Assembly: GCA_947504195.1 (NCBI GenBank) | Contig: CANNGN010000015.1 | Span: forward strand, 16,977-80,976 | DNA: 64,000 nucleotides | Source of the DNA: an uncultured Vibrio sp. | GTDB taxonomy: Bacteria; Pseudomonadota; Gammaproteobacteria; Enterobacterales; Vibrionaceae | Direction: 5' to 3' | In this document: piece by piece, positions 7,580-16,640 of the stretch | Position numbering within the stretch: position 1 is the first letter of the stretch | Layout of the letters: each line of letters begins with the position of its first letter | The notes under the pieces: model-generated | Told to the model about the DNA's origin: nothing | The model's input: the letters and a program-made list of their open reading frames with translations, nothing else | Database searches by the model: none | Position numbers and translations under genes: made by a program

Positions 7580-9853
7580 CTACTGTACGAGGTATGACTC
7601 AAACTCTTTGACTGGCATTGGCTTGCTGTATAAAAACCCCTGATACGATAGACAGCCATGAGTGCCTAAAAAGGTTTTCTGTTGGTCGTTTTCTACTCCT
7701 TCTGCAATGACATCGATACCAAGAGAATTGGCCATCAGTATGGTTGTTTTAACGATCGACTGATCATTAATATCAAGTTCAAGCTCTGAAATGAACGAGC
7801 GATCTATTTTTAACTCATTGACAGGTAGTCGTTTTAAGTACTGCAATGAAGAATACCCTGTGCCGAAATCATCTAGGGAGAATTGAATCCCTAATGCTTT
7901 TAATGAATGCATGTGTGATTTTGTTAGATCCAAATCGTCAACAAGCATGGTTTCAGTTAATTCGAGTTTTAGCATTCCAAGACTAATTTCATACTTACTG
8001 ATCAATTTTGCGACTTTTAGGATGAAATCGGGTTGACGAAACTGACGGTAGCTGACGTTGACAGATATCGTCAAATGTTTGGTCTGTTGACTTATTTCCC
8101 ATTGTTTTAATTGCAGGCATGCTTGTTCTAAAACCCAGTCACCTATTGGAATAATTAATCCTGTTTCTTCAGACAACGGAATGAAATCATCAGGGTTAAT
8201 GATGCCATCGGTTGGGTGGTTCCAACGAATAAGAGCTTCTACTCCGGTAGTATTATTGCTGTTATCGACTTGAGGTTGATAATAAAGTTCAAATTGTTTA
8301 TTTCTAACGGCTTTGTGGAGTTTCTTTTCCAGTGTAAGGCGCTCGGATATCGTTTCTTGCATTAGCGGTTTGTAGAAAAACACGGTGTTTTTCCCTGATT
8401 TTTTAGCCTGATACATTGCGATATCTGCTTGCTTCATTAGCTCTGAGCTTGATATGGATGCGTTGTTAAAAAGAGAGATACCTCCACTGGCACTACTAAT
8501 GAATTGGTGTTTGTTTACCTGGTAAGGATGAGATAGAGCCTGAATGACTTTATGCGCGACAATCTCAGCTTCAGCAGCAGCTTCTAGCTCGTTATTGTCG
8601 AGATCAGATAAAATGAGAACAAATTCATCGCCACCAATGCGCGCTAAAGTATCGCTAGCACGAATACAATCTTGGATGCGTTTAGCCGCTTGCTGAAGCA
8701 CGGCATCACCAAATTCGTGGCCATGTGAATCGTTAATGTTTTTAAAATTGTCTATATCGATAAATATAACCGCATTATAGGCGGTATCTCGGTTGCTCAA
8801 AGCTAACGCGTGATTCAGGCGATCAAAGAGTAAACGGCGATTTGGCAAAGAGGTTAACGAATCATAATAAGCCAGTGAGCTTATTTTTTCTTCGTTCTCT
8901 TTACGTTCAGTTATATCCTGAATGAATCCTGTCATTTTTTCAGGGGTGCCGTCACTGGCATAAATCATCTTCCCACGACACTCAATCCAACGGACTGCAT
9001 TATCACTCGGGCGTACGATTTGATAGTCGATTCTATGTTCCTGACCACAATCAAAGCTGTTTTTTAGTGAATCCATCAGAGAATGATGAGAGTCATCTAC
9101 CATTATGTTGCAAAGAAGCTCGATACCCGGAGTTGTGTCTGGGTCTAGGCCAAGTAACTCGTACATCTTAGGGGACCAAGTTGTGACTTGATTTGGGTAG
9201 GAAACAGACCAACGACCAATTTTTGCATAATGCATGGCCTGAATGAGGCTTTCTTCACTTTCCGCTAATTGAAGGAGTGTTTTTTTACCCGCTTTGATCT
9301 CTTGCATAAGGCGAATCGTATTAGCAGAAAGGGTTTGATAAGCCGTCAAAATAACATTTATGGTTTCTTGAGCCTTTTCATTCATTTGAGCGCTCGCCCA
9401 CAATGTGGCTTCATCAATTGACTGGCCAGATTTAACCGCTTGAGTCATAAATGCGAGGTGACGATCACTTTCCAAAATGTGAGTGACGAGCCAACTTGTT
9501 AAGTAAGACAATAATTCTTCTAGCCACTGCTCTTCTGGCTTTTGATCTTCATTCTTTATTAATTTTTTTATATGTTGAGTAAACTGGCTGTGACTTTCTC
9601 TATGTTGTTCTGCATAGTCACAGTTAGACAATATGCTTAGCCAGTAGGTCTCTTCGCTGTCAAAGTGATACTCTGCATAATCAATTAATTCGTGAAGTAC
9701 TTCAGCCAGTTTAATATCTGAATCGTGTTGAGATATATAATTGGCCAGTTGATTTAGTAGAAAAATTAATTGCTTATGCTGCTGATCAATTTCTTCAACA
9801 CCAGTGCTAAAACTATCATTCCAAGGGAATATGTCGACATGGTGCTGGTTCAT
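7580..9853 (-). CDS. Hemerythrin-PAS-GGDEF-EAL cyclic-di-GMP protein
   Basis: 757 residues from the ATG at 9853, chosen because AAAGGAC lies 11 bases before it; the frame extends to 9907 without a better site. A bacteriohemerythrin domain comes first (about residues 8-132; IDQQHKQL, HFDSEETYW, HRESHSQF and HILESDRH supply the di-iron histidines and acidic ligands). A PAS domain follows at about 200-315. Next is a GGDEF domain with intact GGDEF at 407-411 and an RASD inhibitory site at 398-401. The EAL domain has EAL at 539-541 plus DDFGTGYSSL. Both catalytic motifs are intact, so synthesis and hydrolysis of c-di-GMP are possible. The hemerythrin part suggests oxygen or redox sensing. No membrane segment is seen. 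Confidence 0.9.
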   Translation of the reverse strand: MNQHHVDIFPWNDSFSTGVEEIDQQHKQLIFLLNQLANYISQHDSDIKLAEVLHELIDYAEYHFDSEETYWLSILSNCDYAEQHRESHSQFTQHIKKLIKNEDQKPEEQWLEELLSYLTSWLVTHILESDRHLAFMTQAVKSGQSIDEATLWASAQMNEKAQETINVILTAYQTLSANTIRLMQEIKAGKKTLLQLAESEESLIQAMHYAKIGRWSVSYPNQVTTWSPKMYELLGLDPDTTPGIELLCNIMVDDSHHSLMDSLKNSFDCGQEHRIDYQIVRPSDNAVRWIECRGKMIYASDGTPEKMTGFIQDITERKENEEKISSLAYYDSLTSLPNRRLLFDRLNHALALSNRDTAYNAVIFIDIDNFKNINDSHGHEFGDAVLQQAAKRIQDCIRASDTLARIGGDEFVLILSDLDNNELEAAAEAEIVAHKVIQALSHPYQVNKHQFISSASGGISLFNNASISSSELMKQADIAMYQAKKSGKNTVFFYKPLMQETISERLTLEKKLHKAVRNKQFELYYQPQVDNSNNTTGVEALIRWNHPTDGIINPDDFIPLSEETGLIIPIGDWVLEQACLQLKQWEISQQTKHLTISVNVSYRQFRQPDFILKVAKLISKYEISLGMLKLELTETMLVDDLDLTKSHMHSLKALGIQFSLDDFGTGYSSLQYLKRLPVNELKIDRSFISELELDINDQSIVKTTILMANSLGIDVIAEGVENDQQKTFLGTHGCLSYQGFLYSKPMPVKEFESYLVQ

Positions 9854-10127
9854 TTTATAACGAGTCCTTTTGTTTAAAAATGTCATGTGCAATCTAGAGT
9901 CATACACTCACGGAAATTGGTTTAATCCGAATCAATCAAAACACCCCAAATGCCTTGCTACTTTAACGACTCTTTCGATGGGTTGATCAACTTATAGCTT
10001 AGCTTGATCATCATCTTTTGTCATTATTTGTACCGTGCTTAGTGAGAGGGTAACATTGTCTTTAATGAGAATATCAAACAATAACTTGAGATAAGTGAAT
10101 TGGGCGTATATTTAAGAGGTTTACAAA

Positions 10128-10610
10128 ATGAAGAATAACGATAAAACCAAGATTCTCGTCGTTTGTATGGGCAATATTTGTCGCTCTCCAACCGGAGAGG
10201 CGGTATTGCGGGCAAAAGCTTTAGAGCTAGGCATTGATGTTGAAGTGGATTCCGCAGGTACTATTGGTTATCACCAAGGAAACCCGCCGGATAACCGAGC
10301 AAGAGCCGCAGGAGAGCGAAGAGGGTATACGTTTTCTGGTATCAGTGCTCGACAAGTATGTATCGAAGATTTTGCTAAATTTGACCTAATTCTAGCCGCC
10401 GATAAGGATAATTTATCTGACTTATTACAACAGTGTCCTTCTCAATATCAAAGCAAGGTCTCGCTGTTATTAAGCCATGGTGATTCTCGCTACGAAGAAG
10501 TACCTGATCCTTATTATGGGGGTGAGAATGGCTTTGAGTTGGTGCTGGATTTAATCGAAGATGCGGCGCTATCGATACTCAATAAGGTTAAGTATCTCGA
10601 TAAAAAATAA
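10128..10610 (+). CDS. Low molecular weight protein-tyrosine phosphatase
   Basis: 160-residue cytoplasmic phosphatase. The P-loop CMGNICRS (C13 nucleophile, R19) and the general acid D127 in DPYYGG are intact, so the enzyme should be active. Family members dephosphorylate tyrosine kinases of capsule export in polysaccharide loci, or small phosphorylated substrates. No kinase or polysaccharide gene is nearby, so the partner is unknown. The gene is single, with its own hairpin terminator directly downstream. Confidence 0.92.
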   Translation: MKNNDKTKILVVCMGNICRSPTGEAVLRAKALELGIDVEVDSAGTIGYHQGNPPDNRARAAGERRGYTFSGISARQVCIEDFAKFDLILAADKDNLSDLLQQCPSQYQSKVSLLLSHGDSRYEEVPDPYYGGENGFELVLDLIEDAALSILNKVKYLDKK

Positions 10611-10634
10611 GAGAGCAAGAGCTCTCTTATTTAT
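10605..10634. terminator. Bidirectional terminator
   Basis: AATAAGAGAGC and GCTCTCTTATT arms with a tiny AAGA loop overlap the phosphatase stop and are flanked by A and T runs. It can serve both the phosphatase gene and the convergent fadL-type gene. Confidence 0.75.
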
Positions 10635-10658
10635 TGCCATTGAATACGTATAGTCTAC

Positions 10659-11888
10659 TTAGAACGTACGGCTGTACTGTAGACCCATCAAGATGGCATC
10701 AGCGTGAGTTGTTCCAGAAAGTGATGTAGAGTAAGGTCCGCCAAGCGCTGTTGATTCTTCAACTTCAACGTCTTTGCCTAAAAGGTAAGTAAATCCAAAA
10801 TCTACCGTTGCTTTTTGACTCAGTTGATAACCGACACCTGCAGAAAACCATTGGCGATCAGAGTCGGGCACAGAGATTGAGGTCACTTTATCTTGTGCAC
10901 TTTCGTCATACATGTAACCCGCACGCAGTGTCCAGGTGTCATTTAGGAAATAGGTACCGCCAATAGAATAATGGAATGCATCTTTCCATTTATATTCTTT
11001 TTCTTCGATACTCGCATTTTCAAAGGTGATTTTGTCAAATGACGACCAACCAATAAATTGAATGCTGTAGTGCACAGCAAATGGGCTGTTTTCGAGTTTA
11101 TGGAAACCTGAAAATTCGGCCATGTCTGGAAGTGGTAACGTCACCGATTGTGACCCATCTTTTGCTTTTAGTTCAGGGCTGTAATGGTAAGAGAACCCAA
11201 AGCGATTATCGGCATCAAGCTCATAGACAGTTCCCACATTGAATCCAACGGCCCATCCAGATGCGGAATCAATATTAAGAGTTTCAGCGCCACCAAAGCC
11301 GGGAAGCCCAACGTCTGAGCTCAAGTTACGCTTTAGTGTGCCTTCACCGTAGATAAAGTCGATACCGCCGCCAATACTCCATTGTGGAGACAGTCGGTAA
11401 GCTGAAACAACCCCAATATTTAAGCTTGAAATTTCGGTATTTCCACCATATTCAGCCGCAACATAATCACTGTCAAAATTGGTTTTGGTACCAAAATTAC
11501 TGTAGATCGTCGCGCCTAAAGATAATTTATCATCGATAGGTACAATTAGATGTAAGTTCGGTGCAATAGAAGTATCACCTGCGTTATCATAATTTGCATC
11601 ATATTCTGTACCAAGAGCGTTGGTATAAGTTGCATCTGATACTTCAATCATTGAGGTGATGCTTTCAAACCCACCAGAAAACGCTATTGAATCAAACAAT
11701 GTCATTGCGGCAGCATTACGCGCTATAACTGATGCATTGTCTGCGATAACAGCATCACCTGCAAATGCTCGGCCTAAACCAGTAGCTGATTGAGCGTTAA
11801 GTTGGAAACCCGCTGCGAACACCTGTTGGGTTGAGAGTGTGAGCGCTACTGCTATCACTGACTTTTGAAACAATCTCGTTTTATTCAT
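10659..11888 (-). CDS. fadL: OmpP1/FadL-type long-chain fatty acid outer membrane transporter
   Basis: 409 residues. A signal peptide ends at about QQVFA, leaving mature AGFQLNAQSATGLGRAFAGDA, the conserved plug segment of FadL proteins that blocks the barrel. The rest alternates polar and hydrophobic residues as in a 14-strand beta-barrel and ends with an aromatic C-terminal residue (YSRTF), the outer-membrane assembly signal. FadL lets long-chain fatty acids or other hydrophobic compounds cross the outer membrane; fadD further along the window would activate them. Vibrios carry several FadL paralogues, so the exact substrate is uncertain. Confidence 0.9.
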   Translation of the reverse strand: MNKTRLFQKSVIAVALTLSTQQVFAAGFQLNAQSATGLGRAFAGDAVIADNASVIARNAAAMTLFDSIAFSGGFESITSMIEVSDATYTNALGTEYDANYDNAGDTSIAPNLHLIVPIDDKLSLGATIYSNFGTKTNFDSDYVAAEYGGNTEISSLNIGVVSAYRLSPQWSIGGGIDFIYGEGTLKRNLSSDVGLPGFGGAETLNIDSASGWAVGFNVGTVYELDADNRFGFSYHYSPELKAKDGSQSVTLPLPDMAEFSGFHKLENSPFAVHYSIQFIGWSSFDKITFENASIEEKEYKWKDAFHYSIGGTYFLNDTWTLRAGYMYDESAQDKVTSISVPDSDRQWFSAGVGYQLSQKATVDFGFTYLLGKDVEVEESTALGGPYSTSLSGTTHADAILMGLQYSRTF

Positions 11889-12239
11889 TGGTTACTTCCT
11901 ATGATGAATATGATGGTTGCGGATCTTGGCACCAACAATTAACGTGGCGCGTGATAGTAGTCCTTAGTATAAGTAAGACAAATCCGACCATTGGTAGTTT
12001 TGACGATAAAAGTTGAGAACTGGCGGCTAATTGGCATGAAAATGGAGAATTTTTGTTATTATTAGAGTTTTTACTCAGCTGGGTGAGCGGGAAGCTCTCT
12101 ATTGTTTGGAGGGATTTTTTCAGCTCGGTGATAATTGATAATAAAAAGGCTTAGTTAACGTAATAATTAGACGTAAATCAACATAAAATTGATCTAATTC
12201 AAAATTTAAATTCAGAAAGTCATTATATTAGTTCAGGTC

Positions 12240-12250
12240 ATCTGGTCGGT
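12240..12250 (+). promoter_or_regulatory. Possible FadR half-site
   Basis: ATCTGGTCGGT matches the left half of the FadR operator (ATCTGGTACGACCAGAT). The right half is not recognisable. It lies in the 727-base gap (11889-12615) about 350 bases upstream of the fadL-type gene, farther than usual, so this is only suggestive. Apart from this site and the hairpin at 12366-12394, I see no gene in that gap. Confidence 0.2.
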
Positions 12251-12365
12251 TCTTGGACTGACACGTTGAGCAAGATGACACTTCCTTTTGAAGGCTGACT
12301 TTACTTTCTCCTAATCGGGAAACTGATTATTTCAATTGGCGCAAGTTAATTGCTTTATACATTCC

Positions 12366-12394
12366 AACCACACAGTTATGTGTGGTTTTTTTTT
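12366..12394 (+). terminator. Strong intrinsic terminator of an unassigned transcript
   Basis: Arms AACCACACA (12366-12374) and TGTGTGGTT (12379-12387) with a GTTA loop run into nine T residues. The flanking genes start on either side (fadL leftward, nitroreductase rightward 220 bases on), so no annotated gene ends here. A small RNA transcribed rightward through the preceding 100-150 bases is one explanation. Confidence 0.6.
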
Positions 12395-12615
12395 GTTCAT
12401 TTTATCTCAATGTTTTATTTAGTCATAGAATAACCTGACTTCCAGAGCTAACGCTTCGCTTTATTTTTAACCACCTTGTAAGCATTATTAAACGTGAACT
12501 GATACTGTATTGTTATTGGTTTTGATCATGTTAGGATAAAACTAACGAATGCGATATCTCGTGTAGACATGCAGTTGTTACAACATCAATAGTCATTATA
12601 ACAAAGGGTTAATCG

Positions 12616-13164
12616 ATGGATGCATTAGAATTACTGTTAACACGTCGCTCTGTTGCGAAGTTATCAGCGCCAGCACCAGAAGGTCGTGCATTAGAAAAAA
12701 TTATTGAGGCGGGACTGAGAGCCCCTGATCATGGGAATTTAACACCATGGCGCTTCGTGATCGCACAAGGAGATGGCTTACAGAAGTTATCTGATATTTA
12801 TGTATCTGCAGCACAACAAAATGGTAGCAATGATGAGATAGTTGAAAAACTCAGAAATGCCCCATTTCGTGCTCCAATGGTCATTACCGTGATTGCAAAG
12901 GTAACGGAGCACCCTAAAGTTCCAGCTTTTGAACAACATTTATCGGCGGGCTGTGCGGTTCAAGCAATGCAAATGGCGGCCGTTGCGCAAAACTTTCAAG
13001 GGGTTTGGCGTTCAGGTTCATGGATGTTTGATCCGAAAGTTAAGCAGGCTTTTTCTCTTGAGGGAGATGATGAAATTGTCGGGTTTCTTTATTTGGGAAC
13101 CGCGACAATTGAACCGATGAAAGCTCCTCAGCGAGATTTTTCTAAATACGTTGAGTTTCTATAG
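12616..13164 (+). CDS. YdjA-type nitroreductase family protein
   Basis: 182-residue FMN-dependent NAD(P)H oxidoreductase. The start LLLTRRSVAKL and the segment AGLRAPDHGNLTPWRFV are the FMN-binding signature of the small YdjA branch, and GFLYLGT near residue 155 is the usual C-terminal motif. Such proteins reduce nitro compounds or quinones in vitro; physiological substrates are mostly unknown. An AAAGGG ribosome site precedes the ATG. A convergent LysR gene follows. Confidence 0.9.
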   Translation: MDALELLLTRRSVAKLSAPAPEGRALEKIIEAGLRAPDHGNLTPWRFVIAQGDGLQKLSDIYVSAAQQNGSNDEIVEKLRNAPFRAPMVITVIAKVTEHPKVPAFEQHLSAGCAVQAMQMAAVAQNFQGVWRSGSWMFDPKVKQAFSLEGDDEIVGFLYLGTATIEPMKAPQRDFSKYVEFL

Positions 13165-13219
13165 TTCTCAGTATCAAGCCAAGCGCACCTTTGCTATGAA
13201 ATAGCCTGCTATTGGTTGG

Positions 13220-14125
13220 CTAGTTGACGGCTTGGCTTTCATCGATGCTGTAAGAAATCACAAAATCGATAAATAAACGTACTTTATCAGGAAGGTGCTC
13301 TTTGTGATTATAGAGCATGTAAATATCACGCGGGTTTGCACTCCAATCCGTTAACACTCGGGTCAAACTGCCATTTTCAATCTGCTCTTTTATCATAGCA
13401 TTTGGCATTAATGTGATGCCTAACCCCTCAGAGCAGGCTCTTCTAACCACATTCAAAGTGTTCGCTTGAAACTTTCCCTTTTCATTATTGATCACATACT
13501 CACCGTCTCGATTGGTCAGTTGCCATTTGAGTAGTGGGTACCCTTTTAATAAAGAGTGTTGGGTTAATTCCTCGGCATGGGTTGGAGCTGGATGTTTTTG
13601 AAGATACTCTGGACTTGCAACGAGAATGTCTTCTACCTCATTGATTTTTCGGGCTATTAATGAAGAATCACGTTGAGGGCCAACACGGAAAATGACATCC
13701 CATTCAGTTGGATCAAGTTGATCAGAAACATGACTCGTTGTGAGCTCTAAATTGATGTCTGGGAACTGCTTCATAAACGCAATAAACATCGGCATCAACA
13801 TTCGTTTGGTCAAATTCGCTGGTGAAGATATTCTAATTTGGCCTTTAGCACCTCGGCATTCGTCACTTATCTCATCAGCAGTACAGGCTAGCTTTTGAAG
13901 TAATGGTGAGCATTCTTTAAAAAAGCGCTCACCCGCTTCAGTAAGAGAGAGTTTTCTAGCGTGACGATTGAGTAAGCGTAAATCCAAAGAATCTTCTAAA
14001 GCTTGAATTCGTCGGGTTATGGTGGCGACTGGAATCAATGTTTTTCTTGATGTTGCTGTATAGCTTCCATTTTCGACAACTAAGCGAAATAGGTTTAAAT
14101 CATCTAATTTCATAATACCCGACAT
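13220..14125 (-). CDS. LysR family transcriptional regulator
   Basis: 301 residues. The N-terminal winged helix-turn-helix spans residues 5-65 (LDDLNLFRLVVENGSYTATSRK, RRIQALEDSLDLRLLNR), followed by a linker helix and a two-lobed effector domain from about 92. Members of the CrgA/DmlR-like group have this NLFRLVVENGSYTAT opening. No target is evident: the gene is convergent with the nitroreductase and divergent from a response regulator over 300 bases away. Start: either this ATG or the internal ATG four codons later; neither has a strong ribosome site. Confidence 0.88.
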   Translation of the reverse strand: MSGIMKLDDLNLFRLVVENGSYTATSRKTLIPVATITRRIQALEDSLDLRLLNRHARKLSLTEAGERFFKECSPLLQKLACTADEISDECRGAKGQIRISSPANLTKRMLMPMFIAFMKQFPDINLELTTSHVSDQLDPTEWDVIFRVGPQRDSSLIARKINEVEDILVASPEYLQKHPAPTHAEELTQHSLLKGYPLLKWQLTNRDGEYVINNEKGKFQANTLNVVRRACSEGLGITLMPNAMIKEQIENGSLTRVLTDWSANPRDIYMLYNHKEHLPDKVRLFIDFVISYSIDESQAVN

Positions 14126-14331
14126 ATGGTTAATCGTATCTTTTGTTAAATCTATACGTTATTTAGTTAAAAATTCTTGAGGCACATCAACATCTTTAGC
14201 AAAATTCGTAACTTTTGAAAACTAATCTTGCGCTCATGGTGTCTTAATAACTCTATTGGGATCAATTTTTTGCCATCTCTTTTTGTTGTAGAAATGAGAA
14301 TTAAGGTCTACTTTAAAAAGGTGTGATAAGA

Positions 14332-14427
14332 ATGATATCAATAACGGGAGCTATTTTTATGAGTATGGTTTGTTTAGCAGAGTTTACACACCGTTATAAC
14401 GATACTTTGATTCGCATTTTTTCTTAG
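14332..14427 (+). CDS. Possible short leader ORF upstream of the RssB-like gene
   Basis: A 31-codon frame (MISITGAIFMSMVCLAEF...) ends 15 bases before the RssB-like start. An internal ATG at 14359 has GGGAG 8 bases upstream and would give 22 residues. No homology is recognised. It could be a leader peptide or chance; the remainder of the 14126-14442 gap shows nothing else. Confidence 0.22.
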   Translation: MISITGAIFMSMVCLAEFTHRYNDTLIRIFS

Positions 14428-14442
14428 AGTAGGGCTGTGAGT

Positions 14443-15543
14443 ATGTCTGGTAAGCAATTTTCTGCTCGCGAGGAGCTAGATATAAAAAGTAAGCTTCAAG
14501 GTAAGTCTATCCTACTTGTCGATGATGATCCTATTTTTAGAAGCGTTATGCGCAGTTGTTTAGAATCGTACGGTTGCCTCGTTGATGAAGTAGAAAATGG
14601 ATTAGAAGGATTAGTTCGATTAGATCAACATAGTGTAGATTTGGTGATGTGTGACCTTTCTATGCCCATCTTGACGGGAATTGAATTTGTTGAAGAAGTG
14701 AGTCATTCACGCACAGACCTACCCATAATCGTTGTTTCCGGTACCGATGCGATGTCTGATGTCGCACAAGCTTTGAAATATGGAATTAAAGAGTTTATCG
14801 CAAAGCCGGTGCGTGACTATGCACATGTGATGTCAATGGTATCTAATATTCTCGAAGATGCTAAGAAGCAAAGCGTTGAACGTGATTTGGCGAGTGCTTG
14901 GGATAGACAAGAATCTGAAGATGTTCCTGAAGAAAAAGAACTGCATTTTCATTTAGATTATCTGCAAAATAACCCTCCAGCGGCTCGTGATTTATTGCAT
15001 GCTTTAATGCCCGATAACGATAATATTCATGGTGATTGGCGCTTTAGTTATCGATTACTACAAACCGCAGATGTCATGCCTCTTGTATTTGATTGCGCTT
15101 GGCTTAGCGAAGGTCAATTTGTGTTTTATATCGTAGATTCTGGTTCACACGCAACTGAAGGCGTGAGCATTAGTTTGTTGGTGAGAGCTCTATTTCACGA
15201 TTATATTCGAACGTTAAAAACAGGGTTCGCTGATCTTAAAGATTTGGCACAACTAATTGAGCATGGAATTCGATGTTCGAGTGAAGAGGGGGCGGTCTCT
15301 GCCATGCTGGGTGTTGTTGACACAGTTAGCGGCTCAATGTCGATATTGCCAGCGGGCCTTAATGGTCAGTGGCGTAATGAAAACAATGAGTTAAACGTGT
15401 TAGGTGGCGTCAATCTTGGCGACAACTGCATGCGCAACTTTGTGACTAAAGACTTACCTATTGGCCAGAAAAGTAAAGTTCTAGTTCATAATACAGGGGT
15501 GTGTTCATTTACATTAGATATAATGAAACAGATCACAACTTAA
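14443..15543 (+). CDS. RssB-like response regulator with PP2C-like output domain
   Basis: 366 residues from the ATG at 14443, preferred over the GTG at 14437 because AGTAGGG lies 8 bases before it. The receiver domain (about 20-140) has the acidic pair VDDD, phospho-acceptor D71 in CDLSMP, conserved Thr/Ser region VVSGTD and K121 in AKP. The C-terminal part (about 195-360) resembles the inactive PP2C-like domain of RssB, the adaptor that delivers sigma-S to ClpXP; metal-binding aspartates of true PP2C phosphatases are not obvious. The length is a little greater than E. coli RssB (337). A role in RpoS turnover is inferred. Confidence 0.82.
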   Translation: MSGKQFSAREELDIKSKLQGKSILLVDDDPIFRSVMRSCLESYGCLVDEVENGLEGLVRLDQHSVDLVMCDLSMPILTGIEFVEEVSHSRTDLPIIVVSGTDAMSDVAQALKYGIKEFIAKPVRDYAHVMSMVSNILEDAKKQSVERDLASAWDRQESEDVPEEKELHFHLDYLQNNPPAARDLLHALMPDNDNIHGDWRFSYRLLQTADVMPLVFDCAWLSEGQFVFYIVDSGSHATEGVSISLLVRALFHDYIRTLKTGFADLKDLAQLIEHGIRCSSEEGAVSAMLGVVDTVSGSMSILPAGLNGQWRNENNELNVLGGVNLGDNCMRNFVTKDLPIGQKSKVLVHNTGVCSFTLDIMKQITT

Positions 15544-15645
15544 GCGACTTATAGAGATTTAGTTATAAAAACACGATATAAAGCCTTTCAAAGTAGTAAG
15601 TGAGAATCACTCACATTAAAATTATCACTAAGGAGAAGCTGTTTT

Positions 15646-15777
15646 ATGTCGCAAGAGGAATTTAAGGAACCTTTTAATATTTTTTATCTTTTAGGTTTAT
15701 TGTTGGTTTTATTACTTCCTACCTTACCGGCAACGTTAACTTGGATACGAGTTGCGAATGGTTATGCCCCTTTCTAA
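15646..15777 (+). CDS. Small membrane protein, 43 residues, unrecognised
   Basis: ATG at 15646 follows an AAGGAG ribosome site by 10 bases. The frame encodes a short acidic head (MSQEEFKEPF), one hydrophobic segment of about 20 residues rich in leucine (LLGLLLVLLLPTLPATL), and a short tail ending in NGYAPF. That is the form of a single-pass small inner-membrane protein. It stands alone in the 458-base gap between the RssB-like gene and apt and is followed by a good terminator, which supports its being a real transcription unit. Function unknown. Confidence 0.6.
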   Translation: MSQEEFKEPFNIFYLLGLLLVLLLPTLPATLTWIRVANGYAPF

Positions 15778-15878
15778 TTTTGTTAGCTTATATTGGTCGC
15801 AATCAGAGCGTTTGACCTCATAAATATTCTCTGCTGGTTGCTAACCAATGAGAAAATCACTAGCATTAGTGTGAAGTG

Positions 15879-15909
15879 TGCCCATTCTTCAGAGTGGGCA
15901 TTGTTTTTT
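15879..15909 (+). terminator. Intrinsic terminator after the 43-residue ORF
   Basis: TGCCCATTC and GAGTGGGCA arms (one G-T pair) with a TTCA loop, then TTGTTTTTT. Confidence 0.75.
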
Positions 15910-16001
15910 GCTGTGAAAACATTTTCTCGCACGTGGCCTAAGCCTCTCATTGACGTTTAAGTTGGTTAAGAGCGCTATTTAAATATAAGTTACTAAAAGT
16001 T

Positions 16002-16547
16002 ATGACTACAGATACAATTTCATTGATCAAATCAAGCATCAAAAGCATCCCTGACTATCCTCAAAAAGGGATTGTATTTCGTGATATCACCAGCTTAATG
16101 GAAGACGCTGCAGCGTATCGTGCCACTATCTTTCACTTATTAGAGCAATACCAGGATATGGGATTTACTAAAGTGGTGGGTACTGAAGCTCGAGGCTTTT
16201 TGTTCGGTGCACCTTTGGCATTAGAGCTTGGGATCGGGTTTGTTCCTGTGCGTAAACCTGGAAAATTACCTCGAGAAACCATTGCTCAGTCATATGAGTT
16301 AGAATACGGGACCGATACGCTCGAAATTCACCTTGATGCGATTCAACCAGGAGATAAAGTCTTAGTGGTTGATGACCTTTTAGCAACGGGTGGTACGATA
16401 GAGGCAACAACCGCACTGATTCGCCAACTTGGTGGTATTGTTGAACATGCAGCATTTGTGATAAACCTACCTGAAATCGGGGGTGACAAACGTTTGGAAG
16501 CATTAGGATTAAATGTTTATAGCGTTTGTGAGTTTGATGGCCACTAA
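16002..16547 (+). CDS. apt: Adenine phosphoribosyltransferase
   Basis: Purine salvage enzyme converting adenine and PRPP to AMP and pyrophosphate. 181 residues, the standard length. PRPP-binding motif KVLVVDDLLATGGT at residues 119-132, the flexible-loop segment RKPGKLPRETI near 84-94 and the N-terminal IPDYPQKGIVFRDIT are all canonical. It precedes dnaX, an order shared with many gammaproteobacteria. Confidence 0.96.
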   Translation: MTTDTISLIKSSIKSIPDYPQKGIVFRDITSLMEDAAAYRATIFHLLEQYQDMGFTKVVGTEARGFLFGAPLALELGIGFVPVRKPGKLPRETIAQSYELEYGTDTLEIHLDAIQPGDKVLVVDDLLATGGTIEATTALIRQLGGIVEHAAFVINLPEIGGDKRLEALGLNVYSVCEFDGH

Positions 16548-16640
16548 TTTCTCGTGAGAGTAGTTGCTTTCAACACTTAAGGTTTTAGCAAGAAGTATGT
16601 TGGTAAATGGACCCTCGGTAAACTGAATACGGAATTTTAA

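Noticed and set aside
7571..7590. TCGTACA/TGTACGA hairpin at the end of the hemerythrin-GGDEF-EAL gene as terminator
   Set aside because: It overlaps the stop codon and the following run is only TTTT broken by A; too weak to list.
13177..13237. AAGCCAAG/CTTGGCTT inverted repeat between the nitroreductase and LysR genes as terminator
   Set aside because: The loop is about 45 bases, there is no T tract and the 3' arm lies within the LysR coding sequence.
16168..16503. 111-codon minus-strand frame inside apt
   Set aside because: Shadow of apt; apt is complete with all catalytic motifs on the plus strand.
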